DNA of 21,715 nucleotides from a virus. The notes under the pieces are model-generated. The model did not search any database and was not told the origin of the DNA. It worked only from the letters and a program-made list of their open reading frames with translations. Below are positions 7,344-14,365 of the stretch, piece by piece; the first letter of the stretch is position 1; each line of letters opens with the position of its first letter. The stretch is from IMG/VR virus record IMGVR_UViG_3300006124_000353, positions 1-21,715 of that record; one strand, 5' to 3'. The position numbers and the translations under genes were made by a program.

Positions 7344-7535
7344 TCACAAAGGCACACACCGCCAGGCCGTGCCGTTGACAATCTTCTCAATCGTCGACTT
7401 CGACACCCCAAAAGCCTCCGCCAGCGACCGGTACGACTCGCCGAACTCCTTCGCCCTATACCTGATCGCCTCCACATCCATTTGCCTAAGCTTGGCCCCC
7501 TTGTGCGCCTCGCCCGCTATCGCCACGCCACTCAC
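7344..7535 (-). CDS. Small HTH DNA-binding protein (TerL-adjacent copy)
   Basis: A 63-residue protein starting at a GTG that overlaps the TerL stop (GTGA). It reads GEAHKGAKL, then DVEAIRYRAKEFGESYRSLA, then EAFGVSKSTIEKIVNG and TAW. The last part is a classic helix-turn-helix of the kind found in resolvases and as DNA-reading modules appended to phage HNH endonucleases; here it stands alone. A related gene lies at 9490-9708 on the other side of the terminase genes. It is probably a sequence-specific DNA-binding protein acting on phage DNA, in regulation or packaging; the target is not shown by the sequence. Confidence 0.75.
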   Translation of the reverse strand: MSGVAIAGEAHKGAKLRQMDVEAIRYRAKEFGESYRSLAEAFGVSKSTIEKIVNGTAWRCVPL

Positions 7536-9019
7536 CAAATCCCGCGCTCGCCAAACGGCGACGGCGCATACTGGTCACCACGGCTGCCCGATGGCCTGCC
7601 GCCTTGCTTCTGCACCGGGAACGCAAACGTAAGGGCCAACGCATCCGCCCTGTCCGGTGACCGGCCAATCCTATCCTTGACCTCGTCCTTATCGCACAAG
7701 CGGAACTTATCCCCCTGAAAAGTGTAAGTTTGCGCGCACAACTCCTCATGCAAAAGCTTGTCATCCGGCAACTTGCCGCCCGACTTCACCCAATTGGACA
7801 ACTCAAAATACATTTCAGAGCGTTTATTAAAATAACGCGGGTCAGTCGGCTTGCCGCCAAACTGGATGCCAATCGGGCTATGGTGCATCTGCCGCAGCGC
7901 GTCCACCACACCCGCGCCATAACCGCCCGACTCATCGACAAAACAGGCATCGGCATTGTGTTCAGAGACAGACAAGGCCACTTGCGCCGCCACCAGCATC
8001 GTGTCCGGTATCTTCATCACCCGGATAGGCCAAGCGTACATGCCCTGCCGCCGGGCAATGGCGCTCGAGTCATCCCCCTGCCGTGCCACATCCACACCCA
8101 AAATAACCGCCGCATAGTCCTGGGAACCCAGCGGGAATTCACGCGCCGCAGACGCCTCGCACTGATCCGGCCCGAACAGCGCATTGGCGGACGTGGACGG
8201 GAATTGCCCGCGCACCCGCACCCTAAAAAAATCATGGTCTTCATCATTGCCGCAATCCACCAAGAATTTACCGATCTCAACCTTGTTGGTGATCTTCACC
8301 GTGCGGCTGTCAATCTGCCGCGTCACCCAGCGGTGGCGGTACTTGCCAAAACACTCCCTGAACCGCCCCGTGGTTTGTGTCGGGTTGCCGAAACAGCACC
8401 ACACAATCTCAGTGTCCGAGTCCGTCAACACCCCCTGGGAAACCTCCCAGATCACATCCGGGATGGCGCTCGCCTCATCAAAAACCAACAAAATCCGCTT
8501 GCCAAGATTGTGCAACCCGGCGAACGCCTCAGTGTTCTTTTCCGACCAAGGCTGCATATCAACCCGCCACGTCTTCTCATGCTTGGGGTCTTTGGCAAAC
8601 AACGCCGTTGCCGTCAGCTTAAACCAATCCCCAGTGATGCACAGCCGATGCCACTTCGCCAGCTCCGACCAGGTCTTGGTCTTAAGCTGGTTCTCCGTGT
8701 TGGCCGTCACCACCCCCTTGCAATCCTCAAACGTCGCCATCGCCCACTCAATCAGCCACGCCACCAGCGCCGACTTGCCAATCCCATGGCCCGAGGCAAT
8801 GGCGATCTGGATCGCCTCCGTGGCAGACATGCCCGCCTTCAGCCTATCCCCGATCACCGACAAAATGTCCCGCTGCCACGGGTCAGGGCCGTCCGGAAAA
8901 TTGACCAGCGCGCCCACCCCCCAATCAAACGCAAACAGCACAAACCCCAGCGGGTCATGCGTGAAAGCGGCCACCTGGCTTATCAGCTCGTTTTCCAACT
9001 CAGCCGCCGACTTTGGCAC
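7532..9019 (-). CDS. terL: Terminase large subunit
   Basis: A 495-residue packaging motor. ATPase: a Walker A at residues 76-83 (SGHGIGKS), and Walker B ILLVFDEAS with Asp181-Glu182. The coupling segment is near CCFGNPTQTTG (208-218). Nuclease: GVDVARQGDDSS (Asp310), CFVDESGGYG (Asp362) and RSPDRADALAL (Asp456, Asp459), giving the RNase H-like metal site that cuts the concatemer. The GTG at 9019 is chosen because GAGGGA lies directly before it; an in-frame ATG at 9085 would add 22 residues that lie wholly inside TerS and look unlike terminase. It overlaps the TerS end by 20 bases. Packages DNA through the portal. The identification is secure. Confidence 0.95.
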   Translation of the reverse strand: MPKSAAELENELISQVAAFTHDPLGFVLFAFDWGVGALVNFPDGPDPWQRDILSVIGDRLKAGMSATEAIQIAIASGHGIGKSALVAWLIEWAMATFEDCKGVVTANTENQLKTKTWSELAKWHRLCITGDWFKLTATALFAKDPKHEKTWRVDMQPWSEKNTEAFAGLHNLGKRILLVFDEASAIPDVIWEVSQGVLTDSDTEIVWCCFGNPTQTTGRFRECFGKYRHRWVTRQIDSRTVKITNKVEIGKFLVDCGNDEDHDFFRVRVRGQFPSTSANALFGPDQCEASAAREFPLGSQDYAAVILGVDVARQGDDSSAIARRQGMYAWPIRVMKIPDTMLVAAQVALSVSEHNADACFVDESGGYGAGVVDALRQMHHSPIGIQFGGKPTDPRYFNKRSEMYFELSNWVKSGGKLPDDKLLHEELCAQTYTFQGDKFRLCDKDEVKDRIGRSPDRADALALTFAFPVQKQGGRPSGSRGDQYAPSPFGERGIW

Positions 9020-9413
9020 GCTCCCTCGCCCGTTGCAACCGCTCAGAAAGCGCGTCAACCATCTCAACCTCAACCTTATCCACAAACATCTTCAAATGCC
9101 GCCCCTGCAGCTCGCACGCCTTCAAAGCCGCCGCATGGTTCACCATGCCGCCCCCCGCCTCCTGCATCGCGTCCTGCTTGATCCGCTCGATATCCGCAAG
9201 CACCTTGTCGGCCGTAATTTGGGTGCGCTCCGACCGCCGAACCAGCGCCGCCTGCACCGCCGCCGCCACATCAGGTTTTGTCAAGTTCTCAGAACCGGTG
9301 CGGTTCGCCGTCCTGGCGGAATAGCCCGCCCTGATCGCCGCTTGGGTGGCGTTCAAATCCACCAGATACTCATCGACAAACCGCGCTTGCCGTGCGGTCA
9401 GTTTCACAGCCAC
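9000..9413 (-). CDS. terS: Terminase small subunit
   Basis: A 137-residue protein from a GTG at 9413 (VAVKLTARQARFVDEYLVDL), chosen because AAGGGGG lies five bases upstream; the longer ATG-initiated reading adds a Cys-rich leader that looks non-coding. The N-terminal LTARQARFVDEYLVD, then NATQAAIRAGYSARTANRTG, is the helix-turn-helix region typical of the Terminase_2 family that recognises the packaging site. The middle and C-terminal helices (KVLADIERIKQDAM, then KACELQGRHLKMF) suit the oligomerisation domain. It starts packaging together with TerL, which overlaps its 3' end. The recognised DNA site is not known; the repeat array at 9770-10128 lies about 360 bases upstream. Confidence 0.9.
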   Translation of the reverse strand: MAVKLTARQARFVDEYLVDLNATQAAIRAGYSARTANRTGSENLTKPDVAAAVQAALVRRSERTQITADKVLADIERIKQDAMQEAGGGMVNHAAALKACELQGRHLKMFVDKVEVEMVDALSERLQRARERAKVGG

Positions 9414-9489
9414 AAAAACCCCCTTCTCCGGCCAAACCGTGCGCCTATCGGCATTGCATAAACATGGCGCCAGCCTACCACACCCCCCG

Positions 9490-9708
9490 TCAAAGCAAGT
9501 GCACCGCCCCGTTGGCATTTCGTGCGCGCCGCTCGAACCGGCAAATGCGCCCGACCGTCACCTTGCTGATGCCAAACTTCCCCGCGATTTCCGCATATGT
9601 CACCCCCAGCGCCGCCAGTGTGCGGATAAGCCCCACATCGTTGTCCGTCAGCTTTGCGCGCGGGTGCGCCTCCCCCACACGTTGCATGCAACCCCCGACA
9701 ATCACCAT
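9490..9708 (-). CDS. Small HTH DNA-binding protein (TerS-adjacent copy)
   Basis: About 72 residues from the ATG at 9708, with GGGGG nine bases before; a second ATG at 9672 also has GGGGG in front. The sequence reads VGEAHPRAKLTDNDVGLIR, TLAALGVTYAEIA and GKFGISKVTVGRICRF, a helix-turn-helix of the same family as the gene at 7344-7535 (shared GEAH, AKL, DV, IR, G..Y, A..FG.SK.T). It is the first gene of the late operon and lies directly downstream of the GGTCGTAGA repeat array. A role as a regulator or as a packaging/replication accessory DNA-binding protein is inferred only from fold and position. Confidence 0.75.
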   Translation of the reverse strand: MVIVGGCMQRVGEAHPRAKLTDNDVGLIRTLAALGVTYAEIAGKFGISKVTVGRICRFERRARNANGAVHLL

Positions 9709-9880
9709 GGCGTTAGCCCCCAATCTGCATAGGAAACGGATTTAAACTTTTATGTAAAAACGTTGTAACGGTCGTAGAGGTCGTAGAGGTCGTGGAATGT
9801 GCGCACGTTTAAAAAAACCTCTACGACCTTCACGACCTTCACAAAAAAGCGTAGACACCGTAGACAACAAATTAAATTTC

Positions 9881-9923
9881 AAAAAAAACCAAAAGCTTAA
9901 GCTGTCACCGCTAAACTTTTGGT
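9881..9923 (-). terminator. Candidate terminator after the cro-primase operon
   Basis: Read on the minus strand, ACCAAAAG and CTTTTGGT form an 8-bp stem with a 20-base loop (which itself contains most of AGCTTAAGCT), followed by an eight-base T run. It sits between the primase gene and the late operon. The stem is AT-rich and the loop long, so this is only a moderate candidate. Confidence 0.4.
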
Positions 9924-9960
9924 GTTCACGTTTGAAACTCGTCTACGACCTTCTACGACC

Positions 9961-10005
9961 TCTACACTTATTTCCTATATATACTAAAATCAACCTATAC
10001 ATTGC
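9961..10005. other. AT-rich block inside the repeat array
   Basis: A short AT-rich segment containing TTTCCTATATATACTAAAAT lies between two inward/outward-facing pairs of the 9-mer. In iteron-type origins an AT-rich stretch next to the repeats is the duplex-unwinding element; that reading is an inference here. It is followed by an alternating GCGCGCGC run. Confidence 0.45.
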
Positions 10006-10137
10006 GCGCGCGTAGTTAGGTAAAAGGTCGTAGAGGTCGTAGAGATTCCATGCAGCCTTACAGCCACGTGGCCTACAGACTCTACGACCTTAATGCCGAG
10101 GTCGTAGAGAGGTCGTAGAGGTCGTAGAGTTTTTTAA

Positions 10138-12273
10138 TCATTTCCGCCAAACACGCACAGAATGCGTGCCAATTTTTGTAACGCTTAAGCAATAACCCAA
10201 TTTCTTCATCACCTTCGCAATCTGCATCTCATCACCGCGCTTCTTAAAACGGGCTTCGATCTTCAAACACTGGCTGGCGATGTCCGCCGTCTGCAGCAAC
10301 AAACGCTCGCGCGGTGCCTCGCCGGTGAGCAAATCCGGCTCGTCCAGCCAGCGCTCGATCTCCTCCTGCCACTGCTCGGAAACCATATGCGCCTCGTGCA
10401 TCCCCGCCGCCAACCGCTCCGCATCCTGCCAGCACACCCCGTGTTCCAAAAACAGCAGGCGGCCTTCCGCCCACAACTGCAGGCGGTCACGGGCCACCGC
10501 AGCCACATCCACCACCCCCGTCCGGATAGGGCACCAGCGCCGGTTGCCCGTCTCGTCAGCCAAAAACTGCTCCTGGTTGGTGGTGCCCACAAACACATTG
10601 CGCCGCGCATAAGACGTGGCGAACTCGCGGTACTTCGGCACCCACTTCTCATGGGTGCGCGTGATGAAGGCCTTGATGCCCTCCAGCTCCCGTGTCCGCA
10701 AGCCCTGCAGCTCGGCTATCTCAGCCACCAGGCAACCCCTCAGCTTGCGCGACAGGTCATCCTCCTTCTCATGGAACGACACCTCACAAAACATGCCGTC
10801 ATCCGGCAGCATCGCCGCCACGCCAGACGACTTGCGGCTGCCCTGCACACCCACCAGCACCGGCACCATATCGGCCTTGATGCCCGGTGACAGCAGCCTG
10901 CCCGCCATCGCCGACCACAAATAGCGCGACAAGGCCAGCGCGTAGGGCGAATCCCCGCAGCCAAAATAACCCGCAAAGAACCCCGCCACCCTCGGCACAC
11001 CGTCCCATGCCAGACCCTCCAACCACTCAATGGCCGAATCAAACGGGCGGTCTTCCGCCACCATCAGCACCGCGTCACGCATCAGCTCCCTGCCCACCGG
11101 CCGGAAACCCAACCGCTCCAACGCAATGCGCAGCCGCGTGTAGTCGGCATCGGTCAACGGCAACCACGCCTGGGGCGCATCCGGCAAGGCAAACACAATC
11201 TCGTCACGGAACCTGTCCAGCCGGATGTCCATCCCGCACAGGTCTGGGCGCACCAGCACCAAAGCCAAGTTGGGCAAGCCCGCAATAATGCGGCCATTGC
11301 CGTCACGGGCAAACGGCGGCAGCGCCACCCCCACCCGTTCAACCACCTCAAACTCATCTTCGGATGCCACCGCCCCCGCCGCTTTGCCCTTGGCCTTCAG
11401 GCAATGCTCACGCCACAGATAGAGCAAGGCGCGGGTCGGGTCTTGCCCGCGGTGGCCCAGCGCCACCTCCATGGCATGGCCGTTGTTGGCAAGTATCGAG
11501 AACACCTCGGCATCATCAAGCCCCGCCGCATACAAGGCCACCCCCGCCGCGAACAACGCCGCCGAGCGGTCGCCGCCGCTTTCCCCGGCCAACAAAAACT
11601 GCCGGCAAAGCCCAGGGAGCGGCAACGAGGCCACGTCCGGCAACACCAGATCGGTCAGGATGTCAGGGTAAGACAAATCCAGCACCGTCGCGCTCGGCTT
11701 CGCCTTGGCATACTGCGCCGCCAAGGCCGCCAGCACGGCGGGTTCGACGGCCTGCAAATCGTCAGGGCTATCCGCCAGCCGGTTGCCGGTCACCGTCAAA
11801 AAGCGCGCCGCGCCGCCGCCATACACCTCAATGCCGATGGCGGGGTTGGTCCAGTCACCGACACTGCCCGAAAAGAAAATCCGGTAGCCCTTGCCGCTGG
11901 GGCTCAGCTCCGTGTAACTGCCCAACTGGCCGATCACCGCCAACGCCCAGGGCGCATCCAGGCAATTGTCAAGGTCAACCGCGCCCACGCCTTCAAGGCC
12001 GGTCATCACAAACCCCAGGCCGCACGACCGCCCGGGGTCGAAGGCCGCCAGCGCCGCCGCAAACGGCTTCCAGCGTTCCGGCTTGGCGGTGGACAGCCCC
12101 CGCGCCGGGTTGCCGGGCTGCTGCGGCACCTTGACGAACTTGTTGCGCCGCGCGTCCCACACCCGCTTCCACGGCGCCCAGCGGTCATGCCCGCGCAGCG
12201 CGGCGGGGATGTTGCCGGGCAGGAAAACGGGGAGCGGCGCGTCTGGGCCAGAAACCTCCCCAGGCACCCTCAT
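10138..12273 (-). CDS. PrimPol-type primase fused to VapE-family helicase domain
   Basis: A 711-residue replication protein from an ATG at 12273 that overlaps the cro stop (ATGA). Residues 20-140 form an archaeo-eukaryotic-type primase-polymerase domain: RWAPWKRVWD, GLGFVMTG, the acidic pair VDLDNC (Asp100, Asp102) and SPSGKGYRIFF (124-134), as in the NrS-1-like polymerases. A helical linker with a primase C-terminal-type segment follows. From about residue 400 to 650 is the VirE/VapE P-loop domain: VPVLVGVQGSRKSS (about 467-480), HEKEDDLSRKLRG, LVAEIAELQGL, IKAFITRTHEKWVPKYREFA and FVGTTNQEQFLADETGNRRW. The P-loop has Arg where Gly usually precedes Lys. It probably primes and unwinds phage DNA, and lies beside the iteron-like array. 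Confidence 0.85.
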   Translation of the reverse strand: MRVPGEVSGPDAPLPVFLPGNIPAALRGHDRWAPWKRVWDARRNKFVKVPQQPGNPARGLSTAKPERWKPFAAALAAFDPGRSCGLGFVMTGLEGVGAVDLDNCLDAPWALAVIGQLGSYTELSPSGKGYRIFFSGSVGDWTNPAIGIEVYGGGAARFLTVTGNRLADSPDDLQAVEPAVLAALAAQYAKAKPSATVLDLSYPDILTDLVLPDVASLPLPGLCRQFLLAGESGGDRSAALFAAGVALYAAGLDDAEVFSILANNGHAMEVALGHRGQDPTRALLYLWREHCLKAKGKAAGAVASEDEFEVVERVGVALPPFARDGNGRIIAGLPNLALVLVRPDLCGMDIRLDRFRDEIVFALPDAPQAWLPLTDADYTRLRIALERLGFRPVGRELMRDAVLMVAEDRPFDSAIEWLEGLAWDGVPRVAGFFAGYFGCGDSPYALALSRYLWSAMAGRLLSPGIKADMVPVLVGVQGSRKSSGVAAMLPDDGMFCEVSFHEKEDDLSRKLRGCLVAEIAELQGLRTRELEGIKAFITRTHEKWVPKYREFATSYARRNVFVGTTNQEQFLADETGNRRWCPIRTGVVDVAAVARDRLQLWAEGRLLFLEHGVCWQDAERLAAGMHEAHMVSEQWQEEIERWLDEPDLLTGEAPRERLLLQTADIASQCLKIEARFKKRGDEMQIAKVMKKLGYCLSVTKIGTHSVRVWRK

Positions 12274-12509
12274 TTGCCGCTGGCGGCAGCCGTGCCGCGG
12301 ATGAACGCCCAATCAATGTCAGGGCGCAGGTCTTCGCAAGTGAGCGCCCCGCCGGACTCCCTTGCGATACGAATGCACAAAGGTGTGCCGATTTTTGCAT
12401 CAACGCAGACTGCCTTGCGCAGATAACCTAAGGATGTACCGCAGCGCGTGGCGAACTCATGTTGTTGGGGGACAGATAACGTGTTCAGGTATGCTCTAAG
12501 TTTTTTCAT
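12270..12509 (-). CDS. Cro-like repressor (YdaS/Cro family)
   Basis: A 79-residue protein, MKKLRAYLNTLSVPQQHEFA, then RCGTSLGYLRKAVCV, then GTPLCIRIARESGGALTCEDLRPDIDWAFIRG. The EFA-x-RCGTS-x-GYLRKA helix-turn-helix and SGG-x-(V/L)-T-x-EDLRPD end are hallmarks of the Cro/YdaS family, whose members turn on lytic growth by opposing CI. It is divergent from the CI-type gene and is the first gene of the leftward operon, coupled to the primase by an ATGA overlap. No clear ribosome site precedes the ATG (pyrimidine-rich CCTTTCCTG), so its translation may be weak or depend on a very short leader. Confidence 0.88.
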   Translation of the reverse strand: MKKLRAYLNTLSVPQQHEFATRCGTSLGYLRKAVCVDAKIGTPLCIRIARESGGALTCEDLRPDIDWAFIRGTAAASGK

Positions 12510-12692
12510 CAGGAAAGGTTGGTAGGTTTAAAAACCCTGAGTTTACCCCTAGCAACCCCCATAAACAATACCCACAGGTATTAAACTTAGTTATAACCAT
12601 AAATATCAAAAGTTTAATTAACTTATTCACCTCGGAGTAATTTAAGTGTATAAAGTGCTATTAATGGTTACTTAAAGGTACACGGGGGCAAC
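12510..12692. promoter_or_regulatory. Divergent CI/Cro switch region
   Basis: An AT-rich 183-base gap between divergent cro and cI. A candidate repressor promoter is listed separately. For cro, TTGTTT-17-TAAACT on the minus strand is a weak candidate. Possible operators are an imperfect palindrome GGTATTAAACTTAGTTATAACC-like element at 12577-12598 and TTACTTAAAGGTAC at 12668-12681; the latter lies just before the repressor ribosome site and would allow self-control. Similar words recur upstream of the two downstream transcription units. Confidence 0.6.
12626..12654 (+). promoter_or_regulatory. Candidate repressor promoter
   Basis: TTCACC at 12626-12631 and TATAAA at 12649-12654 with a 17-base spacer match sigma-70 elements at 4 of 6 and 5 of 6 positions. 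Transcription would start about 30 bases before the repressor GTG. Confidence 0.5.
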
Positions 12693-13460
12693 GTGGCGAT
12701 AGACCGTAAAAATGAATATGAACACCGTCGGCAAAGGCTTAACGAACTGCTTGTCTCCGGTTTGTTCGCCGGAAAAGCGCCGCAAGCCTCTTTGGCAAAG
12801 GTGTGCGGGTTAGATGCGTCCTACATATCCAGGCTGCTCTACCCGGATGGAAAAACGGGTAAAAAGGTGATGGGTGAAATGACCATGCGCAATCTGGAAA
12901 TTGCGCTAAACCTGCCCCGTGGCTGGTTTGACCTGCCCTTGGGCTCACCCGTGCCGGGCGAAGCGAAAGGGCGCGTGGCGGCCAGCCTCCCCGCCGTGGC
13001 GGCGCACGCCCCCGGCGACGCCCTGCCCGACGGCAGCATCGCCATCCCCGAGTACCGGGTCAAGTTTGGCGCGGGCAACGGCCACACCCTCGAATACGAC
13101 CCGGTCGAAGAAGCAGAGCCCGCCTGGTACCGGCTGTCGTGGTTCCGCAAACACAACATCAACCCCGCCCACGTCAAACGCTTCAGGGTGCACGGCAACA
13201 GCATGGAGCCGCTGCTGTTCCACGGCGACGCCATCCTCGTCAACCTCGCCGAGACCCACATCGCCGACGGCAAGGTCTACGCCATCCGCTACGGTGACGA
13301 ACTGAAGGTCAAACGCATCACCAAACGGTTGGACGGCAGCCTGGTGCTGATCAGCGACAATGCCGACTACCTGCCCGAAGCCGTGCCGCCCGAACTGGCC
13401 ACCGAACACATCACCATCATAGGCCGCGTCCGCGACAAAAGCGGCGCGGGCGGATTGTGA
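12693..13460 (+). CDS. CI-type phage repressor, HTH plus S24 peptidase
   Basis: A 255-residue lysogeny repressor starting at a GTG with GGGGG five bases upstream. Residues 30-80 hold an HTH (QASLAKVCGLDASYISRLLY) with the NLEIALNLPRGWFD ending usual for phage CI proteins. Residues 118-250 form an S24/LexA-type C-terminal domain: VHGNSMEPLLFHGDAILV with nucleophile Ser170 and ELKVKRITKR with Lys207, 37 residues apart as in LexA. A possible self-cleavage bond is Ala127-Gly128 in FGAGNG. It probably binds the operators around 12577-12681 and upstream of the early operon, holding the phage dormant until RecA-stimulated cleavage. Family is secure; inducibility is inferred. Confidence 0.92.
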   Translation: MAIDRKNEYEHRRQRLNELLVSGLFAGKAPQASLAKVCGLDASYISRLLYPDGKTGKKVMGEMTMRNLEIALNLPRGWFDLPLGSPVPGEAKGRVAASLPAVAAHAPGDALPDGSIAIPEYRVKFGAGNGHTLEYDPVEEAEPAWYRLSWFRKHNINPAHVKRFRVHGNSMEPLLFHGDAILVNLAETHIADGKVYAIRYGDELKVKRITKRLDGSLVLISDNADYLPEAVPPELATEHITIIGRVRDKSGAGGL

Positions 13461-13463
13461 ACA

Positions 13464-13479
13464 GTTACCCTTTAGTATT
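13464..13479. promoter_or_regulatory. Possible repressor operator near the lysogeny-gene promoter
   Basis: GTTACCCTTTAGTATT, read on the minus strand, gives TACTAAAGGGTAAC, which resembles TACTCAAAGGTAAT at the early promoter (14379-14392) and TTACTTAAAGGTAC before the repressor. It lies just upstream of the promoter for the next gene. Confidence 0.35.
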
Positions 13480-13485
13480 TTTTGC

Positions 13486-13515
13486 TCGACCTGCGTTAAA
13501 GGGATAGCCTATAAT
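13486..13515 (+). promoter_or_regulatory. Promoter giving a probably leaderless transcript
   Basis: A perfect TATAAT lies at 13510-13515, with TCGACC at 13486-13491 as a weak -35 (18-base spacer). Only six bases separate TATAAT from the ATG at 13522, so the expected start of transcription falls on or within a base or two of the start codon. No ribosome site precedes the gene. Confidence 0.6.
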
Positions 13516-13521
13516 CAAGTC

Positions 13522-13782
13522 ATGGCTAATTTTGTAATCGTCCCCATCCCCACAAGCAGCGAAGCGCTTGATAAATTGCTCCCTGAAAAATTTGGGAACG
13601 CCAGCTTTAGCCTGGGCAACGGCTCGTGGCTGGTTTCCTACGACGGGACGACCCGGCAACTGTCGGACGAAATAGGCATCACCGATGGCTCAACCAGCAA
13701 CGGGGTTGTCCTAAGCTTTGCCGGGTATTGGGGTAGGGCCACCCCGGATTTATGGGAATGGATAAATGAACACTCAAAATAG
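13522..13782 (+). CDS. Small conserved-looking protein, probable lysogeny-expressed gene
   Basis: An 86-residue soluble protein beginning MANFVIVPIPTSSEALDKLL, with the core GSWLVSYDGTTRQLSDEIGI, a variable turn and GVVLSFAGYWGRATPDLWEWI. This resembles small hypothetical proteins of proteobacterial genomes and prophages that end in a GYxGRA-x-x-D-x-WEWI motif; I know of no function. It directly follows the repressor but has its own TATAAT promoter, so it may be transcribed in the lysogen independently. It overlaps the next gene by 17 bases. Candidates for such genes include superinfection exclusion and host fitness factors, but nothing in the sequence decides this. Confidence 0.7.
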   Translation: MANFVIVPIPTSSEALDKLLPEKFGNASFSLGNGSWLVSYDGTTRQLSDEIGITDGSTSNGVVLSFAGYWGRATPDLWEWINEHSK

Positions 13783-14278
13783 CGCGGGATCGGGCGGATC
13801 AGGGGGCGCACCCACCTACACCAACCCGATAGCAGTGCACCCACATGCGCAATTTATAATAGACACCGTAACCGAAGAAGTTAAACGTCAGATGGGCGGT
13901 AATGGAGGGGGAGGCGATATGACAGATACAGAGAGACGGGTTGGCAATCTTGAAAGCGACGTGAAAGCAATCAAGCAAAGTGTCAACGCTTTGTGCGTTG
14001 ATGTGGCAGTAATAAAATCCAATTACGCCACCCAGTCCTACCTGGCGGACATCAAAGCGGATTTGGCGACAGTAAAATCCAATTATGCCACCCAGTCAGA
14101 TATAGCCAACGTTAGGGCGGAAATAGCCAAAGAAACCCTTACCCTGACCCGGTGGATTGTGGCCAGCGCCATTGCGGTGTCTGCCGTCACCATCGCTGCC
14201 CAACGCCTATTCCCCCCGCAACAGACCACGCCAGCGGCCGCTATCGAACACCACGACACCCAAGCCGAGAAGAAATAA
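13766..14278 (+). CDS. Coiled-coil protein with C-terminal membrane anchor
   Basis: A 170-residue protein. Residues 1-50 are Gly/Ser-rich (two Gly clusters) and probably flexible; 52-130 is a coiled coil (TERRVGNLESDVKAIKQSVN) with a 20-residue repeat containing KSNYATQS twice; about 131-147 is a single membrane segment (WIVASAIAVSAVTIAA); the tail is short and polar. An internal ATG at 13919 follows a GGAGGGGGAGGCG stretch and is a serious alternative start, giving a 119-residue form without the Gly-rich part. The topology resembles XhlA-like or exclusion-type membrane proteins. Expressed with the repressor-side genes and followed by a terminator; a role in superinfection exclusion is possible but unproven. 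Confidence 0.7.
   Translation: MNTQNSAGSGGSGGAPTYTNPIAVHPHAQFIIDTVTEEVKRQMGGNGGGGDMTDTERRVGNLESDVKAIKQSVNALCVDVAVIKSNYATQSYLADIKADLATVKSNYATQSDIANVRAEIAKETLTLTRWIVASAIAVSAVTIAAQRLFPPQQTTPAAAIEHHDTQAEKK
14013..14097 (+). repeat. 60-bp-period direct repeat within the coiled-coil gene
   Basis: Bases 14013-14037 and 14073-14097 are identical at 24 of 25 positions, and the single difference is silent. The period of 60 bases equals 20 residues of the coiled coil. Confidence 0.85.
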
Positions 14279-14298
14279 GGCCAACCCCGCCCCACACC

Positions 14299-14325
14299 AA
14301 AACCCGCCACGGCGGGTTTTTTATT
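14299..14325 (+). terminator. Rho-independent terminator after the lysogeny genes
   Basis: AAAACCCGCC and GGCGGGTTTT form a near-perfect GC-rich stem with a minimal loop around CACG, followed by a T run. It closes the repressor-side transcript about 20 bases after the stop of the coiled-coil gene and separates it from the early promoter. Confidence 0.88.
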
Positions 14326-14365
14326 GCCTGGAATAAAAAAATTTAACTTAGGTAATGTTTAACTA

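Larger units (their letters stand above)
9770..10128. repeat. Iteron-like array of GGTCGTAGA in both orientations
   Basis: This fills most of a 429-base stretch without genes. Exact plus-strand copies begin at 9770, 9779, 10026, 10035, 10100, 10111 and 10120; exact inverted copies (TCTACGACC) begin at 9820, 9942, 9952 and 10081. Near copies are GGTCGTGGA at 9788 and TTCACGACC at 9829, and partial CGTAGAC copies lie at about 9850 and 9860. Copies come as tandem pairs or triples spaced 9-11 bases, about one helical turn. The pairs at 9942-9960 and 10026-10043 face each other across an AT-rich block. Such arrays are typical of replication-initiator binding sites; a regulator or packaging site is also possible. 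Confidence 0.85.

Noticed and set aside
7730-9461. Two long plus-strand open frames opposite the terminase genes
   Set aside because: TerL and TerS on the minus strand carry all catalytic motifs; the opposite frames are low in motif content and Arg/Pro-rich.
9770-10128. CRISPR array
   Set aside because: The units are only 9 bases, come in both orientations and have no regular spacers; no cas gene is near.
11404-12426. Plus-strand open frame of 340 codons opposite the primase gene
   Set aside because: It is the complement of a clear PrimPol domain and is rich in Arg, Gln and His as expected of an antisense shadow in GC-rich DNA.
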